Below, piece by piece: positions 26,123 through 33,346 of a stretch of 57,627 bases of DNA (position 1 is the first letter of the stretch; each line of letters starts with the position of its first letter). The notes beneath the pieces were generated by a model. It did not search any database, had not been told where the DNA came from, and saw only the letters and a list, made by a program, of their open reading frames with translations. The DNA is from Alphaproteobacteria bacterium (lineage in GTDB: Bacteria > Pseudomonadota > Alphaproteobacteria > Bin95), in contig JAJDVH010000278.1 of the NCBI GenBank assembly GCA_022826185.1, positions 1-57,627 of the forward strand, read 5' to 3'. The position numbers and the translations under genes were made by a program.

Positions 26123-27280
26123 ATGGCGGCGTCATTGAACGGCAGGGCGGCGGTCGTCGGGGTCGGCGAGACGGCCTATCGGCGCGGCTCGGACAGGAGC
26201 GCGCTGGCGCTGCAATTGGAGGCGTCGCTGCGCGCGATAGAGGATGCGGGCCTGGAGCCTAAGGATATCGACGGCCTCCTGCCCTATGCCTCGGGCGCGG
26301 CCGTCGCGGAGGACTTCATCACCAATTTCGGCCTGGAGGACGTGACCTTCTCGGCCACCACGCCGATGGGCGGGGCAAGCTGCGTTGCGGCCATCCAGGC
26401 GGCGGCGGTCGCCGTGGCGACGGGCCTTTGCCGAAACGTGCTGCTGCCCATCGGGCGGCGCGGCTATTCGGACTCGCGCGTCGCGTCCAGGGTGGCCGCC
26501 ATGCCGCAATTCCATGTCGTCTCCGAGTTCGAGACGCCGTCCGGCGCCATCGCCCCGGCCCAGCTCTACGCCCCGATGGCGCGCCGCCACATGGAGCTTT
26601 ACGGCACGACGGCCGACCAGTTCGCGGAAGTCGCGGTCACCATGCGCCGCCACGCCATGCTGAACGACAATGCCATCATGCGCGAGCCGATGACGGTGGA
26701 GGACCACCATGCGTCCAGGATGATTTCCGACCCCTTCCGCCTGTTCGACTGCTGCCTGGAGAGCGACGGCGGCGCGGCGGTGGTGATCTCCAGCGCCGAA
26801 CGCGCCGCCGACACCCGCCGCCCGGTGCCGATCCTGGGCGTTGCGGAGGGGCACCCGGACTCGCCGAGCGTCATTACCCAGCGCCCGGACATAACCCGGC
26901 TCGGCCTCGCCAAGGCGGCGCCGCGCGCCTTCGGCATGGCGGGCGTCGGCCCCGGCGATGTCGATGTCGCGGAGGTCTATGACTGCTTCACCTGGACGGT
27001 GATCTGCCAGCTTGAGGATCTGGGCTTCTGCGCCAAGGGCGAGGGCGGGGCCTTCGTCGAGGACGGGCGCATCGGCCTCGGCGGCGAGCTGCCGGTCAAC
27101 ACGCATGGCGGCCTCTTGAGCCAGGCGCATATCGTCGGCATGAACCATGTCTGCGAACTCGTGAAGCAGATGCGCGGCGAGGCGGGCCGGGCGCAGGTGG
27201 CGGGCGCCGAAGTCGGCCTCGTCACGGGCTATGGCGACCTCGGTGACGGCTCGCTCGCCATCATGGGAGCGGCGGCGTGA
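26123..27280 (+). CDS. Thiolase-family protein (SCP-x/lipid-transfer type)
   Basis: The 385-residue product is of the SCP-x-like thiolase group: GRAAVVGVGETAYRRG at the N-terminus, a Cys in GGASCVAAIQAAA, EVYDCFTWTVICQLEDLG, and the His in NTHGGLLSQAHIVGMNHV. The C-terminal CxG of biosynthetic thiolases is replaced by VTGYGDLGDGS, as in many members whose activity is uncertain. GGAGGGGAGG precedes ATG 26123. It overlaps the DUF35 gene by four bases; the two proteins in such pairs form one complex, and the DUF35 partner is often required for function. Confidence 0.88.
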   Translation: MAASLNGRAAVVGVGETAYRRGSDRSALALQLEASLRAIEDAGLEPKDIDGLLPYASGAAVAEDFITNFGLEDVTFSATTPMGGASCVAAIQAAAVAVATGLCRNVLLPIGRRGYSDSRVASRVAAMPQFHVVSEFETPSGAIAPAQLYAPMARRHMELYGTTADQFAEVAVTMRRHAMLNDNAIMREPMTVEDHHASRMISDPFRLFDCCLESDGGAAVVISSAERAADTRRPVPILGVAEGHPDSPSVITQRPDITRLGLAKAAPRAFGMAGVGPGDVDVAEVYDCFTWTVICQLEDLGFCAKGEGGAFVEDGRIGLGGELPVNTHGGLLSQAHIVGMNHVCELVKQMRGEAGRAQVAGAEVGLVTGYGDLGDGSLAIMGAAA

Positions 27281-27681
27281 GTGTCGCCCGCCCGGTCCCG
27301 GAGCCGACCATCGACTCGAAGCCCTACTGGGACGGGCTGAAGGAACGCCGCCTGCTGCTCCAGCAATGCGGCAATTGCGGCTTGGTCCGCCACTATCCCC
27401 GCCCGATGTGCGCCGCCTGCCACTCCCTGGAGGTCCGCTGGATCGAGTCCTCCCGCCGGGGCCGGCTCCATAGCTGGACGGCAGTCCACCACCCGTTCGT
27501 GCCCGCCCTCCGAGACGAAATCCCTTATGTCATGGCGACCGTGGAACTGGAGGAGGGCGTCCGCCTCCAATGCCAGATGCTCGACGCGGAGGCCGCCGCA
27601 CTCCGGCTGGACCTGCCCGTAGAGATCGTCTTCCGTGAAGTGCAGGATGGTTTGGTTCTGCCTTTCGCATTGGTGGTGTAA
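27277..27681 (+). CDS. DUF35 / OB-fold zinc-ribbon partner of the thiolase
   Basis: The 134-residue product has a helical lead (KPYWDGLKERRLLLQQC), a four-Cys zinc ribbon (CGNCG and CAACH), then an OB-fold (LHSWTAVHHPFVPAL, PYVMATVELEEGVRLQCQM). It begins at GTG 27277 overlapping the thiolase stop (GTGA). DUF35 proteins act with thiolases in acyl-CoA metabolism. Its 3' end runs to within 11 bp of the next gene, but that gene has a different base composition. Confidence 0.88.
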   Translation: MSVARPVPEPTIDSKPYWDGLKERRLLLQQCGNCGLVRHYPRPMCAACHSLEVRWIESSRRGRLHSWTAVHHPFVPALRDEIPYVMATVELEEGVRLQCQMLDAEAAALRLDLPVEIVFREVQDGLVLPFALVV

Positions 27682-27691
27682 GCTGCGGACG

Positions 27692-28876
27692 ATGCCTGAC
27701 CTGTCGAAACTTGAGGCCTTGATCGCACGATTGGCCGGAATCGATTTCTCCCAGAGCCGGGAAATAGCGACGCGCGAGATGGCGGTGATTCCGCTTATCG
27801 ACGCATTGGGCTGGGATACTTTCAATCTGGATGAAGTTGCTCGCGAGTTCTCGGTGCGCAGTGGCCGCCCAGACTATTGCCTTCGTACACAAGCGCGTAA
27901 TCTCGTCATGATCGAGGTGAAGCGGACGGGAACAGAATTTAGTAAGGATCACGAGGATCAGTTGCTGCGTTACGCTTTCGATGAGGGCGTACCACTGGCG
28001 GTGCTAACAGATGGCCTTGTCTGGTGGCTGTATTTGCCAACAGCCGAAGGAACTTGGGAACGTCGTCGGTTCTTCCGTATAAACTTCCGCGAGCAACCTT
28101 CTGCCGACGCGGCCGCAGCGCTCTACCGCTTCCTCAACCGCGACGGTTTAGTTAGCGGCAAAGCGCAGGAAGAAGCCCGGCGGGAGTTCGAAAGCCAGGA
28201 GCGTGATCGACGTGTGCGTGCGGCCTTGCCGCGAGCATGGCAGCGTGTGTTGGGCGACCCTGACAGCCTTTTGCGCGAGGAACTCGCTGACACCGTAACG
28301 GAGATATCCGGCTATCGTCCCGAAGAAAAAGTTGTCGCCGATTTTCTGCAGGAGGTGCTTGGGAGCGAAGGCGGAATGATCGTTCCGATGGCTATGCAGA
28401 CTGTTTCAGCCAAAAAGACGCGGACGCCAAACAGACGCTTGGCCGGTATCGGCCATGGCGAAACGCAACCGAGCGAGTCAGGGCGCCCCGTTGAAACATC
28501 TACGAGAAATCCGGCTGAGAACCGCACAGGAAAGAACCGATCCATTAAGCCGACAGCCATTTGGCTTGACGGCATAAGGTACGAGGTAACGGCATGGGGA
28601 CAGATAGTACCAGAACTTTGTGCACTTTTGGCGAGAGAGGTAGGATCAGATTTCAATAAACGAGTTTCAGGACTACGTGGTACAAAGCGTCGCTACTTCA
28701 GCACGTCTCCGGACGAACTTCATACCGCCTTTCCGATACCAGGTTTTCCCCTTTATGTTGAAGGGAATCTCAGTAGCGGTTTGGCCGAGAGGATAGCAAG
28801 ACGGACACTACACGCAGTTCGTGGCACCGATGACGGCTTTCGTATCGAACGGGCAGAACTGCCTCCGGATTCGTGA
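27692..28876 (+). CDS. HsdR N-terminal-like restriction endonuclease protein
   Basis: The 394-residue product resembles the stand-alone type I restriction R-subunit N-terminal family. A PD-(D/E)xK site is visible: Asp61 in GRPDY, then Glu75 and Lys77 in MIEVKR, followed by QLLRYAFDEGVPLAVLTDGLVWWLY, typical of this nuclease fold. The middle is charged and helical; residues about 295-390 look like a separate C-terminal domain (IWLDGIRYEVTAWGQIV...). No helicase, methylase or specificity subunit is nearby. Its DNA is less GC-rich than its neighbours, with more A/T third positions, pointing to horizontal acquisition. Start ATG 27692; the longer frame overlaps the DUF35 gene. Confidence 0.75.
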   Translation: MPDLSKLEALIARLAGIDFSQSREIATREMAVIPLIDALGWDTFNLDEVAREFSVRSGRPDYCLRTQARNLVMIEVKRTGTEFSKDHEDQLLRYAFDEGVPLAVLTDGLVWWLYLPTAEGTWERRRFFRINFREQPSADAAAALYRFLNRDGLVSGKAQEEARREFESQERDRRVRAALPRAWQRVLGDPDSLLREELADTVTEISGYRPEEKVVADFLQEVLGSEGGMIVPMAMQTVSAKKTRTPNRRLAGIGHGETQPSESGRPVETSTRNPAENRTGKNRSIKPTAIWLDGIRYEVTAWGQIVPELCALLAREVGSDFNKRVSGLRGTKRRYFSTSPDELHTAFPIPGFPLYVEGNLSSGLAERIARRTLHAVRGTDDGFRIERAELPPDS

Positions 28877-28944
28877 AAGCGCCCTCGAATTCGCCCCTGT
28901 TCGAGACTGGAGCTGCTACAATTGTGCAGCGTTGGGAGCACGAC

Positions 28945-29169
28945 ATGCTTGCGATCACATTGCCTGAAGAAATCGAAGGCCGTCTCGAACGGCTCGCCAA
29001 GGCGATGGGCCGGACCAAGGCCTTCTACGCCCGCGAAGCCATTCTGGCGCATCTCGACGATCTGGAAGACCTGTATCTGGCCGGGCAGCGGCTGATCGAC
29101 AACCGGGCCGGGCGGTCTCGGACCTATACGCTGGAAGAAGTCGAACGCGAGCTCGGTCTGGAGGGTTGA
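28945..29169 (+). CDS. RelB-family ribbon-helix-helix antitoxin without a toxin partner
   Basis: The 74-residue product MLAITLPEEIEGRLERLAK... KAFYAREAILAHLDDLEDLYLA fits RelB-type antitoxins: an N-terminal strand and two helices for DNA binding, then a toxin-neutralising tail (SRTYTLEEVERELGL). In the usual arrangement relE begins within a few bases of the stop. Here the next 550 bp contain only repeats, so the toxin is absent. A possible -10 box TACAAT lies at 28917-28922. Either an orphan antitoxin left by deletion or one acting on a toxin elsewhere. Confidence 0.8.
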   Translation: MLAITLPEEIEGRLERLAKAMGRTKAFYAREAILAHLDDLEDLYLAGQRLIDNRAGRSRTYTLEEVERELGLEG

Positions 29170-29194
29170 CGTTCGGCGTCCCGACCCTTTTCCC

Positions 29195-29269
29195 GTCATG
29201 CCCGGACTTGTTCCGGGCATCCATTTCCGCCACCGCGACAGCCCTGAGGGAGATGCCCGGAACAAGTAC
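29195..29269. repeat. Inverted repeat pair of the GGACTTGTTCCGGGCAT family
   Basis: GTCATGCCCGGACTTGTTCCGGGCATCC-type repeat at 29195-29222, and an inverted partial copy (GATGCCCGGAACAAGT) at 29252-29267. The two arms could form a long stem. Repeats with this core are common between genes of alphaproteobacteria. They lie directly after the orphan antitoxin. Confidence 0.7.
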
Positions 29270-29576
29270 ACGGCTGTCCGGTTTAGCCGTCGGGTGAAGG
29301 CGAACGGGGGTTTTGGACGCGCGTAACGGCTCCTGTCCCCTCACTTTCCACCGTGCCTGAATGCGCCCCCTCCGTCATGCCCGGACTTGTTCCGGGCATC
29401 CCCTTCCACCGCTTCCGCTGCACGGCCGCATGGATACCCGGAACAAGTCCGGGCATGACGAGGAGTGGGTTGGGATGCCGGGCGCTGATCCGTGTCCCGA
29501 TCCGACGGAACCCTTTGAAATCCTGTTGCATCCAGGCCATGCGCCCTGTCCGCAAAATCTAAACCGGACAGCCGTG
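29269..29576. mobile_element. MITE-like element with 18-bp terminal inverted repeats
   Basis: CACGGCTGTCCGGTTTAG at 29269-29286 is matched perfectly in inverse by CTAAACCGGACAGCCGTG at 29559-29576. The 308-bp unit has no gene and holds its own inverted pair of the CCGGACTTGTTCCGGG repeat. On both outer sides it abuts pieces of that same repeat (29252-29268 and 29576-29596), as if it had inserted into a repeat. A third AACCGGACAGC lies at about 29697. No target-site duplication was identified with confidence. Confidence 0.45.
29374..29460. repeat. Inverted repeat pair inside the MITE-like element
   Basis: A copy at 29374-29401 and its inverse at 29432-29460 can form a stem of more than 20 bp with a 30-base loop. 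Sequence matches the 29195 copy. A further partial inverse copy is at 29576-29596. The remaining parts of 29170-29725 hold no gene that I can support. Confidence 0.65.
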
Positions 29577-29725
29577 GAACAAGTCCGGGCATGACGAAAG
29601 GGGGAGCGTTCAGGCGTGGCGGAGAGGGGGCGGACCGGAGACGCCGTGCGCTGCCGAACTCCCGATAGACTCCCGACCGGCTCCGCCGAACGGCCGAACC
29701 GGACAGCAATGGACCGTCCCCGCGC

Positions 29726-30397
29726 TCAGACGTAAGTCACCACCTCGCCAAGCGGCTTGCGGCCGATGTCCGGCACCGTCGCACCCTCGTCCGGATAGCC
29801 GGCGACCAGCAGCAGGAAGGGGCGTTCGGCGGCCTTCGGGCGGCCCAGTATTTCGTTCAGGAACTTCATCGGGCTCGGCGTGTGGGTCAGCGTCGCCAGC
29901 CCGGCCATGTGCAGGGCCGCGATCAGCATGCCCGTCGCGATGCCGACCGACTCCATCGGGTAGTAATGCTTGACCCGCCGGCCGTCCGCCAGCCGCCCGT
30001 ATCTCTGGGAAAAGACTGCGATCAGCCAGGGCGCGGTTTCCAGGAAGGGCTTGCGCTCGTCCGTGCCGAGCGGGGCCAGCGCGTCCAGCCATTCCTGCGG
30101 CGCCCGGTGGCGGTAGAACTCGCGCTCTTCCTCCTCGGCGGCGGCCCGTATCCGGCGCTTGGTCTCCGGGTCGCCCACGACCACGAAATGCCACGGCTGG
30201 AGGTTCGCGCCGCTCGGCGCGGTGGTCGCGGCCCGCAGGCAGTCATCGATGACCGCGCGCGGCACGGGGCGGCTGGAGAAGTCCCGCACCGTGCGCCGGC
30301 GCTTCAGCTCCTCGCGGAAGGCGCGCGCCCGGCTCATCATCTCGTCCTCGGGATACTCCCGGTAGCCGGGCAGCGGTATGAAGGCGGGTTCGTTCAT
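29726..30397 (-). CDS. Iodotyrosine-deiodinase-like nitroreductase-fold flavoprotein
   Basis: The 223-residue product is a nitroreductase-superfamily FMN protein with the specific hallmarks of iodotyrosine deiodinase (IYD): [29 protein letters not shown] (FMN site), a lid with Glu91 and Tyr95 in EREFY, Lys116 in [35 protein letters not shown] and the terminal [16 protein letters not shown]. Glu, Tyr and Lys of that lid hold the amino-acid part of halotyrosine in known IYDs, and all three are kept. It probably reductively dehalogenates halotyrosine or a related phenol; nitro reduction is the fallback. It stands alone, reading away from the structured element at 30546. Confidence 0.82.
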   Translation of the reverse strand: MNEPAFIPLPGYREYPEDEMMSRARAFREELKRRRTVRDFSSRPVPRAVIDDCLRAATTAPSGANLQPWHFVVVGDPETKRRIRAAAEEEEREFYRHRAPQEWLDALAPLGTDERKPFLETAPWLIAVFSQRYGRLADGRRVKHYYPMESVGIATGMLIAALHMAGLATLTHTPSPMKFLNEILGRPKAAERPFLLLVAGYPDEGATVPDIGRKPLGEVVTYV

Positions 30398-30545
30398 GGC
30401 GCGCGTTCCTGGAGGCGGCGGGGAAGAGCCTTGACAGTCGCCCGTTCGCCGCCGGCGTCAAGGCGCAAGGTTGCGCGGGACGCCGCCCACCCTGTCTTCG
30501 GATAATTTGAAAATTTCCCGAAAAATCTCGGTATTGTTCTCCAAA

Positions 30546-30783
30546 CGGGCTTGACATTTGGCGGTATGGTGTATGATGAAAGTAGAGAGAGGCGGCTTCC
30601 GGGGCCGCCTTTCGGCGTTTCTGCGCAGAAGCATGGCCGGGGCCGAAAAAAGCCCCGGCGGGAACGGACGGGCGAGGTGCGCCCTGCGTCTCGCGCGCGC
30701 AATCAGGTGCGCGAACCGCGCCGGCGCCGACACCCGCCCGCGCCCGCCCGCGCCCGCACGCGAAACGCGCGCAAAACAGGGAC
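30546..30783 (+). repeat. Structured intergenic element, copy 1 (candidate small RNA or leader)
   Basis: Nearly identical to 46832-47062. It opens with TTGACA (30551) and TATGAT (30572), 15 bp apart. Then come a hairpin AGGCGGC/GCCGCCT (30590-30610), a palindrome TTCTGCGCAGAA (30619-30630) and a hairpin GCCGGGGC/GCCCCGGC (30636-30659) with an A-rich loop, followed by a GC-rich tail. In copy 2 the palindrome and last stem differ in sequence but still pair. The sequence upstream is AT-rich in both copies. A transcribed structured RNA is the best reading; a REP-like DNA element is the alternative. Confidence 0.6.
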
Positions 30784-30826
30784 ACCCTGTCCCGCCCTTT
30801 GCTTTGCCCCGAAGGAGGCACCGTTG

Positions 30827-30928
30827 ATGACCGCAACCGGTCCCCGCCCCGGCGGCGAAACCGGCCGCATCGCCGACGCCCGCCGCGGAAACCCCGGCCG
30901 CACTGGCCGGCGGAGTCGGCCCGCATGA
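30827..30928 (+). CDS. Possible 33-residue micro-ORF behind element copy 1
   Basis: GAAGGAGG (30811-30818) sits 8 bases before ATG 30827, a near-ideal ribosome site in a region with no other gene. The peptide is Gly/Pro/Arg-rich (MTATGPRPGGETGRIADARR...). A second short frame overlaps its stop as ATGA (30925-30969, MTEHDISGGPHDGT). Copy 2 of the element is likewise followed by strong ribosome sites and micro-ORFs, though the peptide sequences are not alike. Confidence 0.3.
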   Translation: MTATGPRPGGETGRIADARRGNPGRTGRRSRPA

Positions 30929-30986
30929 CAGAACATGACATTTCGGGAGGGCCGCATGACGGAACATGACAAAACATGACATTTCT
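30924..30986. repeat. CATGACA repeat, copy 2 (five units, phased 10/21/10/10)
   Basis: CATGAC starts at 30924, 30934, 30955, 30965 and 30975, spacings 10, 21, 10 and 10, all close to whole helical turns. The array ends CATGACATTTCTGCAGGGG and is followed by TTTCGACAAGCTCGGGACAGGCTC (31008-31022 region), a dispersed intergenic repeat widely seen in proteobacteria. The rest of 30398-31131 outside the element and array shows no gene. Confidence 0.65.
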
Positions 30987-31131
30987 GCAGGGGTCCCTTT
31001 CGACAAGCTCGGGACAGGCTCCCGATACGGGGCCGGCGCCGCCGCTCGGGTTCTGCCGCATGGCCAGGCTGTTATGGTTGCTGTGGCGGAAGCGGGCGGG
31101 ACAGCGGCTATTGTGCTAAGCTCTGCGCGCA

Positions 31132-31743
31132 ATGGCTGTTCATGTGCATCGCAACGATATTCCCGAAGGCCTGAGCTTCGGCGCGCTGGCGGCGGTCGAT
31201 ACCGAAACCATGGGATTGAAGCCCGCCCGGGACCGGCTCTGCGTGGTGCAGCTTTCGGCCGGGGACGGCCATGCCCATCTGGTCCGGTTCCAGGTCGGCG
31301 AGTATGCGGCCCCGCGCCTGAAGGCCTTGCTTGCGGACCCCGGCGTCACCAAATTGTTTCACTTCGCGCGCTTCGACCTTGCCGTGCTGGAGTGCTATCT
31401 CGGAGTGGCGGCGCAGCCGGTCTATTGCACCCGAACCGCCTCCCGGCTGGTTCGCACCTATACCGACCGGCATGGCCTGAAGGACCTCTGCAAGGAGTTG
31501 CTCGGCATCGAAATGTCCAAGACACAGCAGTCGTCGGACTGGGGCGCGGCGGACCTGACAGGGCCGCAACGGGACTACGCCGCCGCCGATGTGCTGCATC
31601 TGCACCGCCTGAAGGAACGACTCGATTCCATGCTCGCAAGGGAAGGCCGGACGGAACTGGCGGCGGCCTGTTTCGATTTCCTGCCGGTCCGCGCGCGGCT
31701 CGACCTGGAGGGCTGGGCCGAGGAGGACATCTTTGCTCACTGA
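31132..31743 (+). CDS. rnd: Ribonuclease D-like 3'-5' exonuclease
   Basis: A 203-residue DEDDy exonuclease domain: Asp23 and Glu25 in VDTETMGL, Asp82 in HFARFDLAVL, and Tyr149/Asp153 in DYAAADVLHLHRL. It lacks the HRDC domain of E. coli RNase D, as is normal for the short alphaproteobacterial form. It processes tRNA or other RNA 3' ends. Its stop lies 11 bp inside the next gene, beginning a long co-directional block that runs to ptsN. Confidence 0.9.
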   Translation: MAVHVHRNDIPEGLSFGALAAVDTETMGLKPARDRLCVVQLSAGDGHAHLVRFQVGEYAAPRLKALLADPGVTKLFHFARFDLAVLECYLGVAAQPVYCTRTASRLVRTYTDRHGLKDLCKELLGIEMSKTQQSSDWGAADLTGPQRDYAAADVLHLHRLKERLDSMLAREGRTELAAACFDFLPVRARLDLEGWAEEDIFAH

Positions 31744-32704
31744 ACCGCTCGACAACGCATTGCGCACCGCCGGGCGCCGGGTGCTGGCGATGGAGGCGGA
31801 AGCGCTGGTCACGCTCGCCGACAGCCTGGACGGCGCGTTCGACGAGGCCGTGGACATCCTGGCGGGCGTCAGCGGGCGGGTAATCGTGACCGGCATGGGA
31901 AAAAGCGGCCATGTGGCCGCCAAGATCGCCTCCACGCTGGCCTCGACCGGCACGCCGGCGCATTTCGTCCATGCCGGCGAGGCCTCGCACGGAGACCTGG
32001 GCATGATCGCGCGCGGCGACGCCGTGCTGGCGCTTTCCAATTCCGGAGGCACGGCCGAGCTCGCAGCCGTCATCGCCCATGCGGCGCGCAGCTCGGTGCC
32101 GTTGATTGCGGTGACGGCCAACGCCGGAAGTCCGCTCGCGGAAGCGGCCCGCCATGCGGTCGTGCTTCCGCCGGTCTCCGAAGCCTGCCCGATGGGCCTC
32201 GCGCCGACGACCTCGACCACAATGATGCTGGCGCTGGGCGATGCGCTTGCGGTGGCGCTGCTGGAGCGCAAGGGCTTCTCCGCAGCCGATTTTCGCGACC
32301 TGCATCCCGGCGGTTCGCTCGGCCAGAGTCTCAAGCTCGTCTCCGACATCATGCATGGCGGCGACGCCATGCCGCTCGTCGGGCCGGACACGGTCATGGC
32401 CGAGGCGCTGTTCGAGATCTCGTCCAAGGCGTTCGGCTGCGTCGGCGTGACGGATGAGGCGGGCCTGCTCCTGGGCATCGTGACGGACGGCGACCTGCGC
32501 CGGTCGATGAGCACGGACCTGCTGCAGCGTCCGGTCTCGGCGATCATGACCGCCTCGCCCAAGACCATCCGGCCGCGGGCGCTGGTGGCCGAGGCGGTGG
32601 CCGTGATGAACGACGCCCAGATCACCGCCTTGTTCGTCGTCGAGGACGGCCTGCCGGTCGGCATCGTCCATGTCCATGACTGCCTCCGCGCCGGGGTCGC
32701 CTGA
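31733..32704 (+). CDS. kdsD: Arabinose-5-phosphate isomerase (Kdo pathway)
   Basis: KdsD/KpsF converts ribulose-5-phosphate to arabinose-5-phosphate for Kdo, needed for lipopolysaccharide. The 323-residue product has an SIS domain (about 35-170: VIVTGMGKSGHVAAKIASTLASTGTPA, HGDLGMI, SNSGGTAEL) and two CBS domains (about 205-320). GMGKSG and ALSNSGGTAE mark the sugar-phosphate site. The start is TTG 31733, overlapping rnd, with GGAGG upstream. It precedes lptC-lptA-lptB, a common alphaproteobacterial order. Confidence 0.93.
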   Translation: MLTEPLDNALRTAGRRVLAMEAEALVTLADSLDGAFDEAVDILAGVSGRVIVTGMGKSGHVAAKIASTLASTGTPAHFVHAGEASHGDLGMIARGDAVLALSNSGGTAELAAVIAHAARSSVPLIAVTANAGSPLAEAARHAVVLPPVSEACPMGLAPTTSTTMMLALGDALAVALLERKGFSAADFRDLHPGGSLGQSLKLVSDIMHGGDAMPLVGPDTVMAEALFEISSKAFGCVGVTDEAGLLLGIVTDGDLRRSMSTDLLQRPVSAIMTASPKTIRPRALVAEAVAVMNDAQITALFVVEDGLPVGIVHVHDCLRAGVA

Positions 32705-32707
32705 GCC

Positions 32708-33346
32708 GTGGCGACCCGCAGCGGGGCATATTTCGCTTTCGCCCGCTCGGCGCCGCGCCGGCAAGCCTCGTTCTTCTATTCTTCCTTCGTGCGGACGGCG
32801 AAGATCGGCCTGCCTGCCGGAGCCGCCGCCCTGCTCCTCATGGTTTTCGCCTGGCCGGAAACCGACGAATTCCTGGGGCCGGTCTGGAAGGGAGAAGTAT
32901 CGACGCAACTTGCGATGACCAATATGGAGGCCTTCGGTTGGGACGAGGACCGCCCCTATTCGATCCGCTCCGCCGGCGTGCGCCGCCTCGGCACGGAGGG
33001 ACGCCGCTTCCAGATGGACCGTCCGAGGGCCTGGATCGTCCTTCCGGACGGCGCCTGGCTTTCCGGCGACAGCGAGAGCGGCGTCGTGGACTGGAGGGAA
33101 CGGACCGTGCATCTGTCAGGCGGCGTGCAACTCCGCCACGAAGCCGGCTATGCAATCCTTACCCAGGCGGCCTTCGTGAATCTGGCCGACAGGACCGCGT
33201 CCGGCGACCGGCCGCTGGAGGGGGTGGGCAATTCCGGCCGGTTCCAGGCCGAGGGATTCCGCGTCCTGGACGGGGGCAACAGGATCCGCCTGCTCGGGCG
33301 TTCCGCCGTGCGTTTCGAAACCGAACCGGCTGCGGCGTCGCAATGA
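32708..33346 (+). CDS. lptC: LPS export protein LptC
   Basis: LptC is the bitopic inner-membrane protein that takes LPS from LptBFG and passes it to LptA. The 212-residue product has one membrane segment (about 34-48, AGAAALLLMVFAWP) and a periplasmic beta-jellyroll (LGPVWKGEVSTQLAMTNMEAFGWD..., SGDSESGVVDW, GNSGRFQAEGFRVLDGG). Start GTG 32708 is 3 bp after kdsD. It overlaps lptA (ATGA). Sequence similarity within this family is weak, so the call leans on context as well as topology. Confidence 0.85.
   Translation: MATRSGAYFAFARSAPRRQASFFYSSFVRTAKIGLPAGAAALLLMVFAWPETDEFLGPVWKGEVSTQLAMTNMEAFGWDEDRPYSIRSAGVRRLGTEGRRFQMDRPRAWIVLPDGAWLSGDSESGVVDWRERTVHLSGGVQLRHEAGYAILTQAAFVNLADRTASGDRPLEGVGNSGRFQAEGFRVLDGGNRIRLLGRSAVRFETEPAAASQ

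Noticed and set aside
29195-29596. Repeats resembling a CRISPR array
   Set aside because: Units alternate in orientation, spacers vary from 30 to more than 100 bp and there are no cas genes. They are palindromic intergenic repeats.
31000-31040. Peptide ACPELVERDP seen in frames around 31000
   Set aside because: This is translation of the well-known dispersed TTTCGACAAGCTCGGGACAGGCTC-type intergenic repeat, not a gene.
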